DNA of 64,000 bases from Artemia franciscana. Lineage: Eukaryota; Arthropoda; Branchiopoda; Anostraca; Artemiidae. Positions within the stretch are counted from its first letter, which is position 1; the number at the start of each line of letters is the position of its first letter. The translations under genes were made by a program, and so were the position numbers. The notes under the pieces were generated by a model. It was not told the origin of the DNA and did no database searches. It saw only the letters and a list, made by a program, of their open reading frames with translations. The stretch spans positions 51,468,068-51,532,067 of the forward strand of contig NC_088866.1 in assembly GCF_032884065.1 (NCBI RefSeq), in the 5' to 3' direction. Shown here one piece after another: positions 1-10,405 of this stretch.

Positions 1-870
1 CTTCAGAGGGAACTTTAAACCTCACTTAAACCTCACTTTAAACCTCAAAACAAGCGTAATAATACGATACAAAACTGAAACGTAAAATTTATCGATAATT
101 TAAGAAGAGATTAAACTTCTGCTATTTGCTACTCCAGAGAGGTTTTGATTTACCAATTTTTATCAGAGAAGTTTTGCCCTTCCTATTTATAGTATCATTG
201 CCAAGAAACTCTGGTGACCTGTTCATAATTCCTTCTTAAATGAAGAATTTCACATGCTTTATTTTTATTCTTCCTTCCGACTTATTGCATTAATCCTTTC
301 ATTTTTTACTATTTTTTATTTACTTGCTTAATACTGCATTCCAGTTTTTTCCTTTACTTTCTGCTGCAACGCTATATAGGAGTACAATTTTGTGAAATAA
401 GGCCGAACTTATAATATTTCATTTCATCGTCACCGTGGGGGCTAATTTTGGTTAGGTATGTACTTAGCCAAAACCACTCCTAACGTAACTTTTACTGAGA
501 ACATTTCTTCTCATCTTCTCAGTAAAAGAAGATTGGTACCACGGCTGTCAGCTGGAGGGCCTTCGAGTCTACCCTCCTCTTCTTAAATTTTCACCCATAT
601 TTTTCATATATTTATATGTTTTCCACACACTTTGCTTCGCTATATAGTCCAACTCTTTGGGAAAGAGGAATTAATAGCTTATCCCCTACCCCCTTCCAGC
701 TGTCGATTTACCTTTTATTTTATGTAATTATGTTTGTTGATGCAGCATATAGCCTATTGATATTTCCACCATAAAGGGTTTCCTTTTATACTCTTATTAA
801 GTTTATCTGCAAACGAGGTCTGGGGAAAGTTATATGGAAACCTGCCCCAAGACTCATCCAAAGTAAGCTC

Positions 871-919
<49 letters not shown>

Positions 920-985
920 AATGCCTTGTTCTTGAACAAGCATTTATTTTTACTATTGGCCACTTATTTGTTTTTGTTTTTACAG
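1..985. other. Intronic or upstream sequence, no gene recognised
   Basis: AT-rich sequence ahead of the first visible MTAP exon. I see no earlier MTAP exon here, so the preceding exons presumably lie outside the window. The only standout is a run of about 42 A at 875-916, roughly 70 bases before the splice acceptor, followed by a pyrimidine-rich tract leading to the AG at 984-985. Confidence 0.5.
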
Positions 986-1241
986 GACAACAAAACGTGA
1001 GCAGACTTTCTACGACTGTGCTCCTACATCACCTCGTGGTGTATGTCATGCACCAATGGATGAGCCCTTTTGTTCAAAGACGAGACAAATTCTTTATGAA
1101 ACTGCTCAAGAATTAGGGATTAAAGTACATGCCAAAGGAACTTGTGTGACAATTGAAGGACCACGATTCTCTTCAAAAGCGGAAAGTCACTTATTTAGGC
1201 GTTGGGAGGCAGATGTTGTTAATATGACGACGGTCCCTGAG
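986..1241 (+). CDS. MTAP: MTAP internal exon (S-methyl-5'-thioadenosine phosphorylase)
   Basis: Internal exon of methylthioadenosine phosphorylase, the cytosolic enzyme that cleaves 5'-methylthioadenosine with phosphate to adenine and methylthioribose-1-phosphate in the methionine salvage pathway. The exon opens after a T-rich tract and AG at 984-985 with one base of a split codon. It then reads 85 codons without a stop and ends at GAG|GTATAA (donor GT 1242-1243). Family motifs seen are [25 protein letters not shown] and NMTTVPEV. By family knowledge the Phe of EGPRF and the Met-Thr of NMTT line the substrate pocket. It corresponds roughly to the third quarter of the 280-residue human enzyme. 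The reading frame joins exactly to the exon at 5273. Upstream exons are not visible. A neighbouring open frame starting at 916 is a frame shadow. Confidence 0.93.
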
Positions 1242-1440
1242 GTATAAATGTTCCGATCCAGTAAACTAGTGAGCCTAAAGGACCCAAGAGAGCCTAAAGT
1301 TGAGATAATAATGTGCAATTCCGGAACCCGGTAAAAACTAATTAATCAATCCGGCATGACAGTATCTTCTTGTACATAGGGTAGGACAGCCATCGATGCT
1401 CATTAGGCAAAATAAATGTTTAATTGTGTACAACACCTTT

Positions 1441-1496
1441 TTGTTGTTAATACGAAGACGATCCCTGGCGTATAAATATTCCGATCCAGTAAACTA
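1441..1496 (+). repeat. Duplicate of MTAP exon end and splice donor
   Basis: This segment repeats 1212-1269 about 228 bases downstream with a few substitutions. The copied stretch includes the last codons of the exon (GTTGTTAAT... CCCTG), the splice donor GTATAAAT and the first intron bases CCGATCCAGTAAACTAG. The copy keeps a GT at the donor position, but no acceptor-bounded exon leads into it, so I read it as a non-functional duplicate. Confidence 0.8.
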
Positions 1497-1850
1497 GCGT
1501 GGTAAAAGAGTGGTTTAACGTAAAGAAATGGATAAAGAACCAGCTTTGCCGGCTCTTAGCATAGCGACAAAAATGGGGAGGGGAAGTGAATACAAAGTAA
1601 AAATAGTGATTTGGAGGGCGGGCGCGGTTGAAATGGGTTTAATCTGATATTAGTTTAAAACAGGCTTTTATACAGAAAAGTAAAGAGCTTTACGTCTGAT
1701 ACTACCAACTCGTAACAGCTATGCACGCTCTTCGTCCATCCTAATCTATTCGTAGGCTCCCTCTTGACACCCTACCAATAAGTTCCAACTTCCCTTAAAT
1801 CTTTCTTTACGATTTCCTTTCACCCTATTTGGGAACGACTTGCTTTTAGT

Positions 1851-2141
1851 CTGGCCATAGATGGTTGGCGGAAGAGGACGATCATTGGTAATCAAACATC
1901 CTCTATCAGCAGAATGCTTCCTGGTCATTTTAATGACCAGGAAGATGGTTAAACCTGGCCATAGATGGTTGGTAGAAGAGGACGATCATTGGTAATCAAA
2001 CATCCTCTATCAGCAGAATGCTTCCTGGTCATTTTAATGACCAGGAAGATGGTTAAACCTGGCCATAGATGGTTGGTAGAAGAGGACGATCATTGGTAAT
2101 CAAACATCCTCTATCAGCAGAATGCTTCCTGGTCATTTTAA
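1851..2141 (+). repeat. 104-bp tandem repeat, about 2.8 copies
   Basis: Units begin at 1851, 1955 and 2059 with the word CTGGCCATAGATGG, giving an exact 104-base period and near identity between units. Each junction carries an inverted repeat with 10-base arms, CCTGGTCATT and AATGACCAGG. The third unit stops before the second arm. Confidence 0.9.
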
Positions 2142-4020
2142 TTTTCTTCCGTTAGATTTTTATTAATTTTGGTGAAATTTTATCAAGTTCAGCAGTTCTT
2201 GTTTTATTTCTTAGATTTAGTATCAAATTTGTTGCAATTTTGGATTGTTAAACTGATCTGGATCAAGCCAACCCTAACCCCTACCTAGTAGAGAATACCT
2301 CCACTGATTTCTACCAAATACTGTGGAACTTTTGACAACCAGTTTTGTTGTTGGAAATTTGGCAGTATTTCCACTTCAAAAGTTGCCACTAACTATTTAT
2401 TGGACAGATCTACTAAAATTTATGAGGATTTCCCCAAAAACTGGTATTCACAATCACGGTTAAGTTAGTTGTGGGATGCTAAAAATTTTATTCGTGATGT
2501 AGTTAATCCCTCATCTGTTTTTCTACAACCGCCTGTTCTGATGAAACCAGAAGAAAAGAGGGAAGCACTTACATTGAAGCAATCAAAATGAAAATAAATA
2601 GACTTCTTTGGATCCGGTTGTATTAGCAAAGTAAACTAATCTCTGTGAAACTGCTCTGGCTGTTTGAAATAAGATATAGGAATTTTTTTTAGGAAAAGGG
2701 AATTATTTATTATATATTACAAATTGGGATTAAGCAAAATTTATGATTTTGAACAATTTCCTTCACTTTTGATTATTTGTGCTCACTGCTTCTATCTTAA
2801 GAAATTTGAGCAATGAAAATCCCAGTGTTCTTCGGAAAAAATCCTAAATTTGTTAAATTTCCCAAAAGATCAATCACTTATTTTTAATGTGAGAAAATTT
2901 GCATGTGTTTTTTTTTTTTTTTTTTCGTTCCTTCTTTCTCTTATTCTAAGTGTTTCATTTTTAGTGGTATATCTCAATCTCAAAACTCTGATAAGATAAT
3001 TGACGATAAATTTATAAAATACTATCTTACCCGTCGTGCGTCGCTATTATCTAAAAAGAAATAAAATTCCAGGAACATTTTCACCTGGACGATTCCTCCC
3101 TAGAAATTCCTCTCTCAAAAAATTTCCTCTTCCCCCGTGAAAAAACTCCCCATAGACATTTCCCATTCTTAAGGGAATTGAGTCCTTTAATCAAAAAACA
3201 CGAAAATGCACTAAATCAATAAAGGCAAACATAGATTTTTCCAAACGTCATGCTTTCCGCTGTAGAGTTAATCCCAGACTGAATAAATTTACACTTTATC
3301 CTACATTTAAATAAATTACCTTATTTATTTATCTTGATTAATGTGCAAAGAGTCGGAAAAAGATATACGAATTCGTTTTATTATAAGAAATCCCCCCTCC
3401 TGAGTGGAATTCACCCGTGAAAAATCTCCTTCGGAAAATCCCCCCTGAAGATTTTCCCCAAGCGTAAAATAACAATAGTAGCTTATTTTTTAATTTGAAA
3501 AGTATTAGGTTGAATATCTGTTGCATTAACGTTGGATCAATTAGATTTTTATATAATAAAGGTCTTTTTAGTATAAAAATTTAATATTAAGTAATTGGAT
3601 GAACTAAGGAAACGGTTGAACACCAAATTCAGACAGTTAATTGAAAATAAAATTGTAATTTTGGAAGTGTGTTTGGTGAAAGTTCATGATTAACCACAGT
3701 ATAAATATATACAAATTTATGTATATATTTATACTTTGATAATTACCTAACCAATTAATTGAATATCCGTAAGTGTGAATAATATAACAGGAAAGAATTT
3801 GTCAATCATTTATGTTGAGGGGTCTCTAGTTTCAGTCAATAAGAATATAGGTTTTTGTTTTTTTTTTCGTTGTTTTTTCGTATGTTATTTATACCCAATT
3901 CTTGAACATAAGGACATGAACATATCAATGGAATATTGTTTCAGTCCTTAATTTCAACTTTTAACTGAATTTGGTGTTAATTTTGTTTGTATAATTTTAT
4001 TTATATATGGTGTTATTTAA

Positions 4021-4106
4021 GGGTGTAAAGAGGGGAGCTTTAAATACATTGGGATAGAGGTGAAGAATACGTAGCTGTGTTGGCCTCAGTCAGTTTAGTA
4101 CTGCAT
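4021..4106 (+). mobile_element. RTE-like LINE 3' end relic
   Basis: About 85 bases match, with indels, the 3' coding end of the LINE copies ending near 6900 and 45010. Shared words are GGGTGTAAAGAGG, GTAGCTGTGTTGGCCT and a degenerate version of the final Val-Ser-Tyr codons. No (TAG)n tail remains. It is an isolated, severely truncated insertion in the MTAP intron. Confidence 0.7.
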
Positions 4107-5272
4107 TAACTTGTTTGTAGCAGTCATTGTAGCACCATTGGCATTAATAGCTCTTTAATCACTGGGGACCTTGCGGTTAACTCTGTTCCCACTTGAGGAG
4201 GGGTGCCCTCGAAGAAGTCATAGCCTAGTTGCTATATATCAGCCATAGCCTAGTTACGTGTGGGGAAAACCAATAATTTACTAATTTTTGTTTCTCTTTA
4301 GTTGTAATAATAATGTGTGTGAAAATGTCACTTGGAGGGGAGGGGTGGTTGATAAATCACTGGAGGGGCTGGAGCTTTAGGATGATAAAACTATCTTTTA
4401 TGTTGATTACGTTGATTTACGTGATTATCTTCTTATGTTGATTTTTGTTTATGGATATCGTTTCAACTGTTGGGAAAATTCTGTGCTCCTGATTCTACGT
4501 TGAGCATTTAATGTTTTCAACATTTTTATGTAGATCGGTATTAAATGTATCGGTATTGTAGATGGTTTTTTAATTTGTAGATCGGTTTTTTACGGGGTTT
4601 ATCGTTATATCGGAAATTTGAATTAAACAAAGCTTTATGTGTTTAGAAGAAAATCCCAAATCCCCTATATTCAACAAAAACGATATATTTTGTACTTTTT
4701 AAGATAATTTTTAATAATATAATTTAAAAAGTTTTCTATTTGTGCTTTTTGTTCCTTGTTGAAATGTCTTAGCAGTGGTTTCCTTCATGAAATTAGAAAC
4801 TACTTTGAAATAAATTTGTATTATTTGTCTTTTTTCTTTATTTCCTTATTTTTATTATCTTATGTATCATTTTATAAAGATTATATTTATATCTTCTGTT
4901 TTTATCTTAGGAAACTTCGGTTTAATGGGGGTTTCAGGAACCGTAAGCACTTGTAAGAGGTGAGTGGGGTACGCCAAGTATTTGATTTCAATATTTGGTT
5001 TTAAATCTCAAAAGAAGCTTTTTTTCTTATTTCCTTTTGTGCGTCATAGAGTTTTATTTAGCTATCCCCCCTCCTCCCTCGGGAAATCGGAAATTAATTA
5101 CAAACGAGCTTATTCTTTATTTGCTTTAATTCATTAAACATAATTTATTCTTTTTATTTCATATATTTTCTTTAATTCATTATTTATTATATATTGTTTT
5201 AGTTCATATATTGTAGTTTTTTACATTTTTTTTTACATTTAAATTGAAATTAATATGCTTTATTTGGATCAG

Positions 5273-5482
5273 GTTGTGCTAGCAAAAGAAGCCGGTCTGT
5301 GTTATGCTGCTGTGGCTTTGCCCACTGATTATGATTGTTGGCGAGAGAGCGAAGAAAACGTCACTGCCGACCTTGTCTTAAAAATCTTTGCTGAAAACGT
5401 ATCAAAAGTCACACGTATTTTTATTGCTGCACTCCCAAAAATTGCACAACAAGACTGGACTCAGTATATCACAGATCTCAAG
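5273..5482 (+). CDS. MTAP: MTAP internal exon
   Basis: The next MTAP exon: exactly 70 codons in phase 0, from AG at 5271-5272 to AAG|GTTTGT (GT at 5483-5484). It starts VVLAKEAGLCYAAVALPTDY, continuing the PEV of the previous exon as in human MTAP (PEVVLAKEAG). The TDYDCW motif carries the two aspartates that bind the adenine base in the family, and ENVTADLVLKIF follows, where the family has the Val-Leu pair lining the 5'-methylthio pocket. The exon ends at ITDLK, matching the family's penultimate-exon end, so only a short C-terminal exon is missing; a candidate lies at 13141. The ATG at 5255 is intronic, not a start. Confidence 0.94.
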
Positions 5483-5914
5483 GTTTGTTCATTAATTATT
5501 CAATTGTTTTTCATTTTATTTTAATATTTTTTATTATTTATTATTGTTATTTTTATTTATTATTGTTATTTAGTTTTATTTAATTATTTTAGTGATTTTT
5601 GCCTTATGTTTCTTATGTGGACAAAAAACAAATGTCATGTATCTGCAACGACTAGTTTTTTCTTCTGTCTTAAACGTATACAGATACAACAATCATCAAA
5701 AAATTCTTAGATTCAATTCGTCCTTGCAGGGGGCCAGGAATATAGGTGAGTAACAATTTTAATGGGTCCTTTCAACCTAAAATAAACATTAACGTCGTAT
5801 TCAATTCCATAATACATTTTGAGACTCTTTTGTTTTGGGTTCGATTCTATTTTTGTCAGGGTTTTATTTGGTTTCAGTTTGGTTCAAGGTGTGTTTAATT
5901 ATTTTTATTACCGG

Positions 5915-6915
5915 TTCAAAAGTATGAGCAAAATGAATGAATTTTTAGAGGTTTTGCGAGTTCAGGATGCAGGTTTTGCAAGCTTTTACGAAGCAGGGTT
6001 GTGTTCTATCCCCCTTTACATGGATCATTTTGATGGACTTCGTCTTATGGAGCACAGGAAGAGCAATTGGAGACCACGGAATCAAATTGGGAGGAAAAAC
6101 GCTCCTGGACTTAGACTATGCTGATGATTTAAGCATATTAGATGAAAGTCTGAGCAAAATGAATGAATTTTTAGAGGTAGGCTTGAAAATTAATGTTAAG
6201 AAGACTAAGTCACTAAGGCTAGGAATAAGTGAAGATGAAAAGGTGACGTTGGGCAACGAAAAGATTGATCAGGTTGGGAGCTTCAATTACCTTGGTATGT
6301 TTATCAGTAAAGATGGTGGGAGCAGTGAAGATGTTAAAAGTAGAGTAGCTAAGGCTCAGGGTGTTTTTTCACAGTTAAAAAAAGTTTGGAAGAATAGAAA
6401 GATAGTCTGCAAACCAAGATACTACAGTGATGACAGAAGAAGAAGCTACAGTGATGACAGTGGTCAAATATGGCTCTGAAGCATGGACACTCAGAAAAGC
6501 AGATGAAAATCTACTAGATGTTTTCCAGAGAAATTGCCTACGGATTGTTCTAGGTACCCGGCTGACTGACCGTATTTCAAACAGTAGATTGTACGAAAAA
6601 TGTGGTTCAATCCCGCTTTCTAGGGCTATAATGAAAGAAAGGTTGAGATGGCTAGACCACGTTCTATAGATGAAGTATGACAGATTACTGAAGGTTGTCC
6701 TTTTTGGTCAACCGTCTGGGGCTACATGGAAAGCAGGTCCTCCTTGTCTGGGTTGGGAGGATGTGATAAATAAAGATTTAAAGGAAATGGGAACTTCCTG
6801 GGAGGGTGTAAAGAGGGAGGCTTTAAATAGATTAGGTTGGAGGAGGAGCGTTCGTAGCTGTGTTGGCCTCAGGCGGCTTGGTGCTGTAGTGAGTTATTAG
6901 TAGTAGTAGTAGTAG
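5915..6915 (+). pseudogene. RTE-like LINE reverse transcriptase fragment with (TAG)n tail
   Basis: 5'-truncated non-LTR retrotransposon copy. Reading across frames it gives LDLDYADDLSIL (the RT YADD box), the thumb-like KTKSLRLGISEDE and QVGSFNYLGMFI, then KYGSEAWTLRKADENLL and LRIVLGTRLTDRISNSRLYE, and finally a C-terminal LRRLGAVVSY followed by a stop and five or six TAG repeats (6898-6915). It has frame breaks near 6420-6480 and a stop near 6669. It closely matches the copy at 43003-45016. A segment of about 45 bases at 5922-5967 is out of order (see findings). Clade assignment to RTE-like is tentative. Confidence 0.85.
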
Positions 6916-7256
6916 TTCAAAAAGTATAGGTAACTTTTAAATGTAGAAACTGGCGTAGTGTTGACGAGAAAACATAAACGCCATCTAGCCTTTGGTGTCT
7001 TGACATTTTTCTCAAGCATACTAATTGTGTATTTCTCAGAAACTGAGATCAGACAGTTAGTACACATTTTTCCATTGGTCATCTTTCTCTTCAAATAGAT
7101 TTACTGGCAAAAAGTAACGATGCCGAAATCAAGAAATGGAAAAATGCATGTAGGTTTGGGTTATAAATTTGCAAATTAGGGAGCACGGGTGGGGTAAAGT
7201 AAAGTGAAGTACTTCTAGGGATGATAGAAGTAAGTTTTTGAGAATTTTTTAGAGCT

Positions 7257-7440
7257 GTTTTCAAAATTTTAAACTGCTTTCTTCTGAGGAGGAGTGATTT
7301 CAAATCATACCTAAATTCAAAATTTTAATTGAAAAAAAATATCAAAATTTCAAAAAAATCAAAACCAAGTTCAAAATTTCTGTTCAAAATTTTAAACTGC
7401 TTTCTTTGAGGAGGGGTGATTTCAAATCATACCCAAATTT
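7257..7440 (+). repeat. Direct duplication of about 60 bp, spaced 123 bp
   Basis: The segments 7257-7318 and 7380-7440 share CAAAATTTTAAACTGC, a GAGGAG(G)GGTGATTT block and CAAATCATAC in the same order, separated by a run of AAATTTCAAAA-type sequence. There is no coding sign. Confidence 0.75.
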
Positions 7441-8082
7441 TGCCATTTGCACTAACTCTGCTTTGTTTATATACCAAGAAATGCCAAATATTAGATGGTG
7501 TTGGTGGTTTTTACCGACACTAGCGCCACTGTCCACTTTCCCAAGTTACCTATACTCCTTAGCTAGGCTTTTAGAAAAGACAATCAAGCAAAAGTGGCCG
7601 TGTCGCCTCGACACGACCAACTGTCCATAACACTGTCCACTGCTTCCACCGTCCATGACATGCACGTGAATCTTTTAACCATATCGAAAATGCAGTCTAT
7701 TCCTTGTCTGTTATTTATTATTTGGTTCTGGCCCTTTCTAAATCCCACCAGCAACTATTTCTTTTTAAAAGAAACTTGTTTAAAATTGGAGAGTATCTAG
7801 TTTTGTCAGGACTGCAAAGTGCAAATATAAGTAAAAACAAATACAAATATAAATCAAAGTCTGCCTTACTTGTAATGGAACTAACCTGGGAGAAAAATTG
7901 AACAATAAAAAACAAACATAAAAATAAAAAGCAGAAATTTTTTTCAGCGTATCGCCTCCGTATTTCAAGCAAAAATCTGAATTCCTTGAAAAAAAAATGG
8001 CTGAAAAAAAAATTGGCTGCCACCACCTGGTCACCACTAGCTATCTATCCTATCTCTAGCTATCTCTTTGGAAGGTAACTGA

Positions 8083-8098
8083 CCCCCCCCCCCCCCCG
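8083..8098 (+). repeat. C homopolymer
   Basis: An uninterrupted run of about 15 C residues in otherwise mixed sequence. It is probably length-variable and error-prone in assembly. Confidence 0.85.
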
Positions 8099-8659
8099 CC
8101 TTGTCGATATACTTATGACGGTGTTTCTCACGAACTCTTTTTCTACCCTGCCTGGGTTTGGGGAGAATAATCTTACACGGTTGTAGAAAATAACTCGCTT
8201 GTATTCTTCCATTTTACTTGAACACATAAAAGAATCATAATATGGTGTGGGGTGGGTGTGGCTCAGTGTAACGTAGGCCAATCTAATGTATCAATCCCCT
8301 CATTTGAATTTGCCCTAAGCATATATTAAGAATCAATGGGCTGAGATCTAGAAAGCCCAGTCAAGTGATCTGTAGTCCTGTCATGTTATTTTCTTTTGCG
8401 AAATGGTTGCCTTGACGACGAAAATTAAGCTTACAATTGAACATTATATTTTGAGGAAATCTAAGCAAATGTAATTAAGAAAAGGAAAACAGGTCACTTA
8501 TCTGAAAAAAGAAAAGAAAAGGGGGTGGAATTCCAACAGTGTTATTTATTCTAACCGATCTTTTCCTTTTTGATATGGTGCTCGTTTCTACCAAAACGGT
8601 GCAACTGATTCGTTCTGTTAGGTTGATTGTAACAATAAAGCTATGGTTGACTTTTAAGT

Positions 8660-9140
8660 AATTTGCTTTTTTAATAATAATAATAATTTATTTGTAACCC
8701 ACAAAATACATACAACTGTGGAGTAAACACAAAGAAAGAAAAAAGCATAACAACATAAATAACATAACAACATACAACATAAATAAATTACCTCAATTCA
8801 AAAAATGGCCAAAGAGGGCCAAAAACACCAATCATTTGCTGAGTTTTACGACATATATACATAGATATTTGTTAATTCGCGAGGGCGCATCAGCGATGTC
8901 AAATTTAGAAACGACTGTATGATTCCGATACCACCGAGGCAGACGCAGCAAATACTTGCAAGACTTAAAATATCCTAAGTGTATTTTCTTTGTATCCTTC
9001 TTGCGAAAGAGGAAAGCAAAACCAGAAAGATAAAAAACAGCAGGGGCACAAAAACTAGAATAAAGACGGCAAAGATCGGTTTCCTAAGAAGAAATTATTT
9101 TCTGAGAATTTTTGCCTTCTAGCAGTCGTGTTTCTTCTAG
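8660..9140 (-). pseudogene. LINE 3' end relic, reverse strand
   Basis: Read on the - strand, the segment 9110-8850 gives a broken frame with the LINE C-terminal signature CKYLLRLPRWY followed by VSKFDIADAL. A 3' untranslated region follows and ends in GTGGGTTACAAATAAATT with an ATT/AAT repeat tail at about 8670-8685. Upstream RT domains are absent. The tail type and C-terminal motif are typical of invertebrate non-LTR elements; the clade is not assigned. Confidence 0.6.
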
Positions 9141-9652
9141 CTTAAGGGCAAACATGTAGGGCAATGAATTGACAAGGGTAATTGTATTAACGAAGGGTAA
9201 ATTATGTTTCATAAACCAAAAGAATTAGTATATATAATCTTTTCTCTATTGACCTTATAAACTGTAATGTTTGCAATTTCCTTTGTGTTTACATCAGTTT
9301 TCTTGATATCACATATTTTGTTTTCTTCTTATTTGTTTTTGCTTTTCAGTTTTTGTTTTTTCTGTTGTTCTTTGTTGTTGTTTTTTTTTAAACAAAGCCA
9401 TTCTTGCTCAATACTAATCCTAATATTTTGTTTTATTTTTCCAATTGTTTTGTTTTTCTTCAGTATATTTTTTCTTCTTTTTTTTATGACTAAATCAATA
9501 CTGTTCTGTGAATAATTCTGAACTCTCACGGTCAGTGAATATTTCAAATAACTTAAATCAGTCTAAAATTTGCTTTTGCGGTATTATATTCCAAACGCAG
9601 GGAACAAAATTTCTTATTACAAAAGAAGCTCTAGTTGTTTTTCTAAATTGAT

Positions 9653-10405
9653 TTACACCTGGACTGGGACCAAAATAATGGCTTTGGACAAGACACCATG
9701 CAGCCCCTTCACATCTATAGCAATGTGTGGCCAAAATGCTGAGACAGTCAAGCAGTTCACCTGCCTTGGTTCAATTGTCTTCTGAAACGGAAATCTTGAT
9801 GTAGAGATCTGAGCAAGGGTGGCAAAGGCAAGTGGTGTTTTCGGCCGTCCTCTGAGAACAATTATTAAAAAAAAAACCAGATCAACCGTCTCACGAAAGC
9901 TCGTATCTGCTCTGCTACGGTATCTGCTCTGCTGCTCTGTTGCCAAGTGCTGTACTGTACTCGTCAGAAACATGGCCTTTGACTCATTTACAGATGATGA
10001 AAGTAGATCCTGTCCAGACCAAACACCTCCCCAAAATCGAACGCGGTAGATGGCTCTACAGGATACGGAACTTGAGGATCCTCTAGTCCTTTAAATTGCC
10101 ACCCTTGTCTGAACAGCTTGAGTGCCGCTCGCTCCGTTGGCATGGTCATTTGCTTCGCCTACCCACTTGAATACCTTTCAACTTACTTTCCACTTTAATA
10201 CAACTGTAAATGGCTGGACACGTTCCAGAGGTAGACCACGCACGAGATGGTTGAATATCATCTGCAGTTGACTCACTGCGCGATGCATCGACTCCAACAA
10301 AGCTCCTATCCTCGTCCAAAGCAGGCTACTCTGACGACGACTAACGGCGCTGACGTCTTGTCTCCTCGACGCTGCCAAGCAAGAGCTTTAAGTCAAGTAA
10401 AGTAA
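9653..10405 (+). pseudogene. Degenerate LINE C-terminal relic
   Basis: Broken frames carry the order of motifs found after the RT palm in RTE/BovB-like LINEs: KTPCSPFTSIAMCGQ, then VKQFTCLGSIVF (the F-TYLGSI motif), then RVAKASGVFGRP and TVSRKLV. At the end come a basic RGRPRTRW-like stretch near 10230-10250 and a tail with AAGTAAAGTAAAG at about 10393-10405. Several stops and indels are present. It belongs to a family different from the copies at 5.9 and 43.0 kb. Confidence 0.6.

Larger units (their letters stand above)
1242..5272 (+). other. MTAP intron (about 4.0 kb)
   Basis: Bounded by GT at 1242-1243 and AG at 5271-5272. It contains a duplicate of the exon end (1441-1496), the 104-bp tandem repeat (1851-2141) and a LINE 3' end relic near 4021. 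The rest (2142-4020 and 4110-5272) is AT-rich with C-rich runs near 3070-3170 and 3390-3470, and I recognise no gene in it. Confidence 0.8.

Noticed and set aside
754..963. 69-codon frame with a Phe run
   Set aside because: Created by the 42-A tract read on the - strand; no other coding sign.
2142..2640. Possible retroelement coding relic
   Set aside because: A stretch near 2490-2590 reads as an open frame with a protein-like composition, but no motif could be matched.
7718..8037. Overlapping - strand frames of 85-102 codons
   Set aside because: Low-complexity, Phe- and Leu-rich from T/A-rich sequence, no family motif and no splice context.
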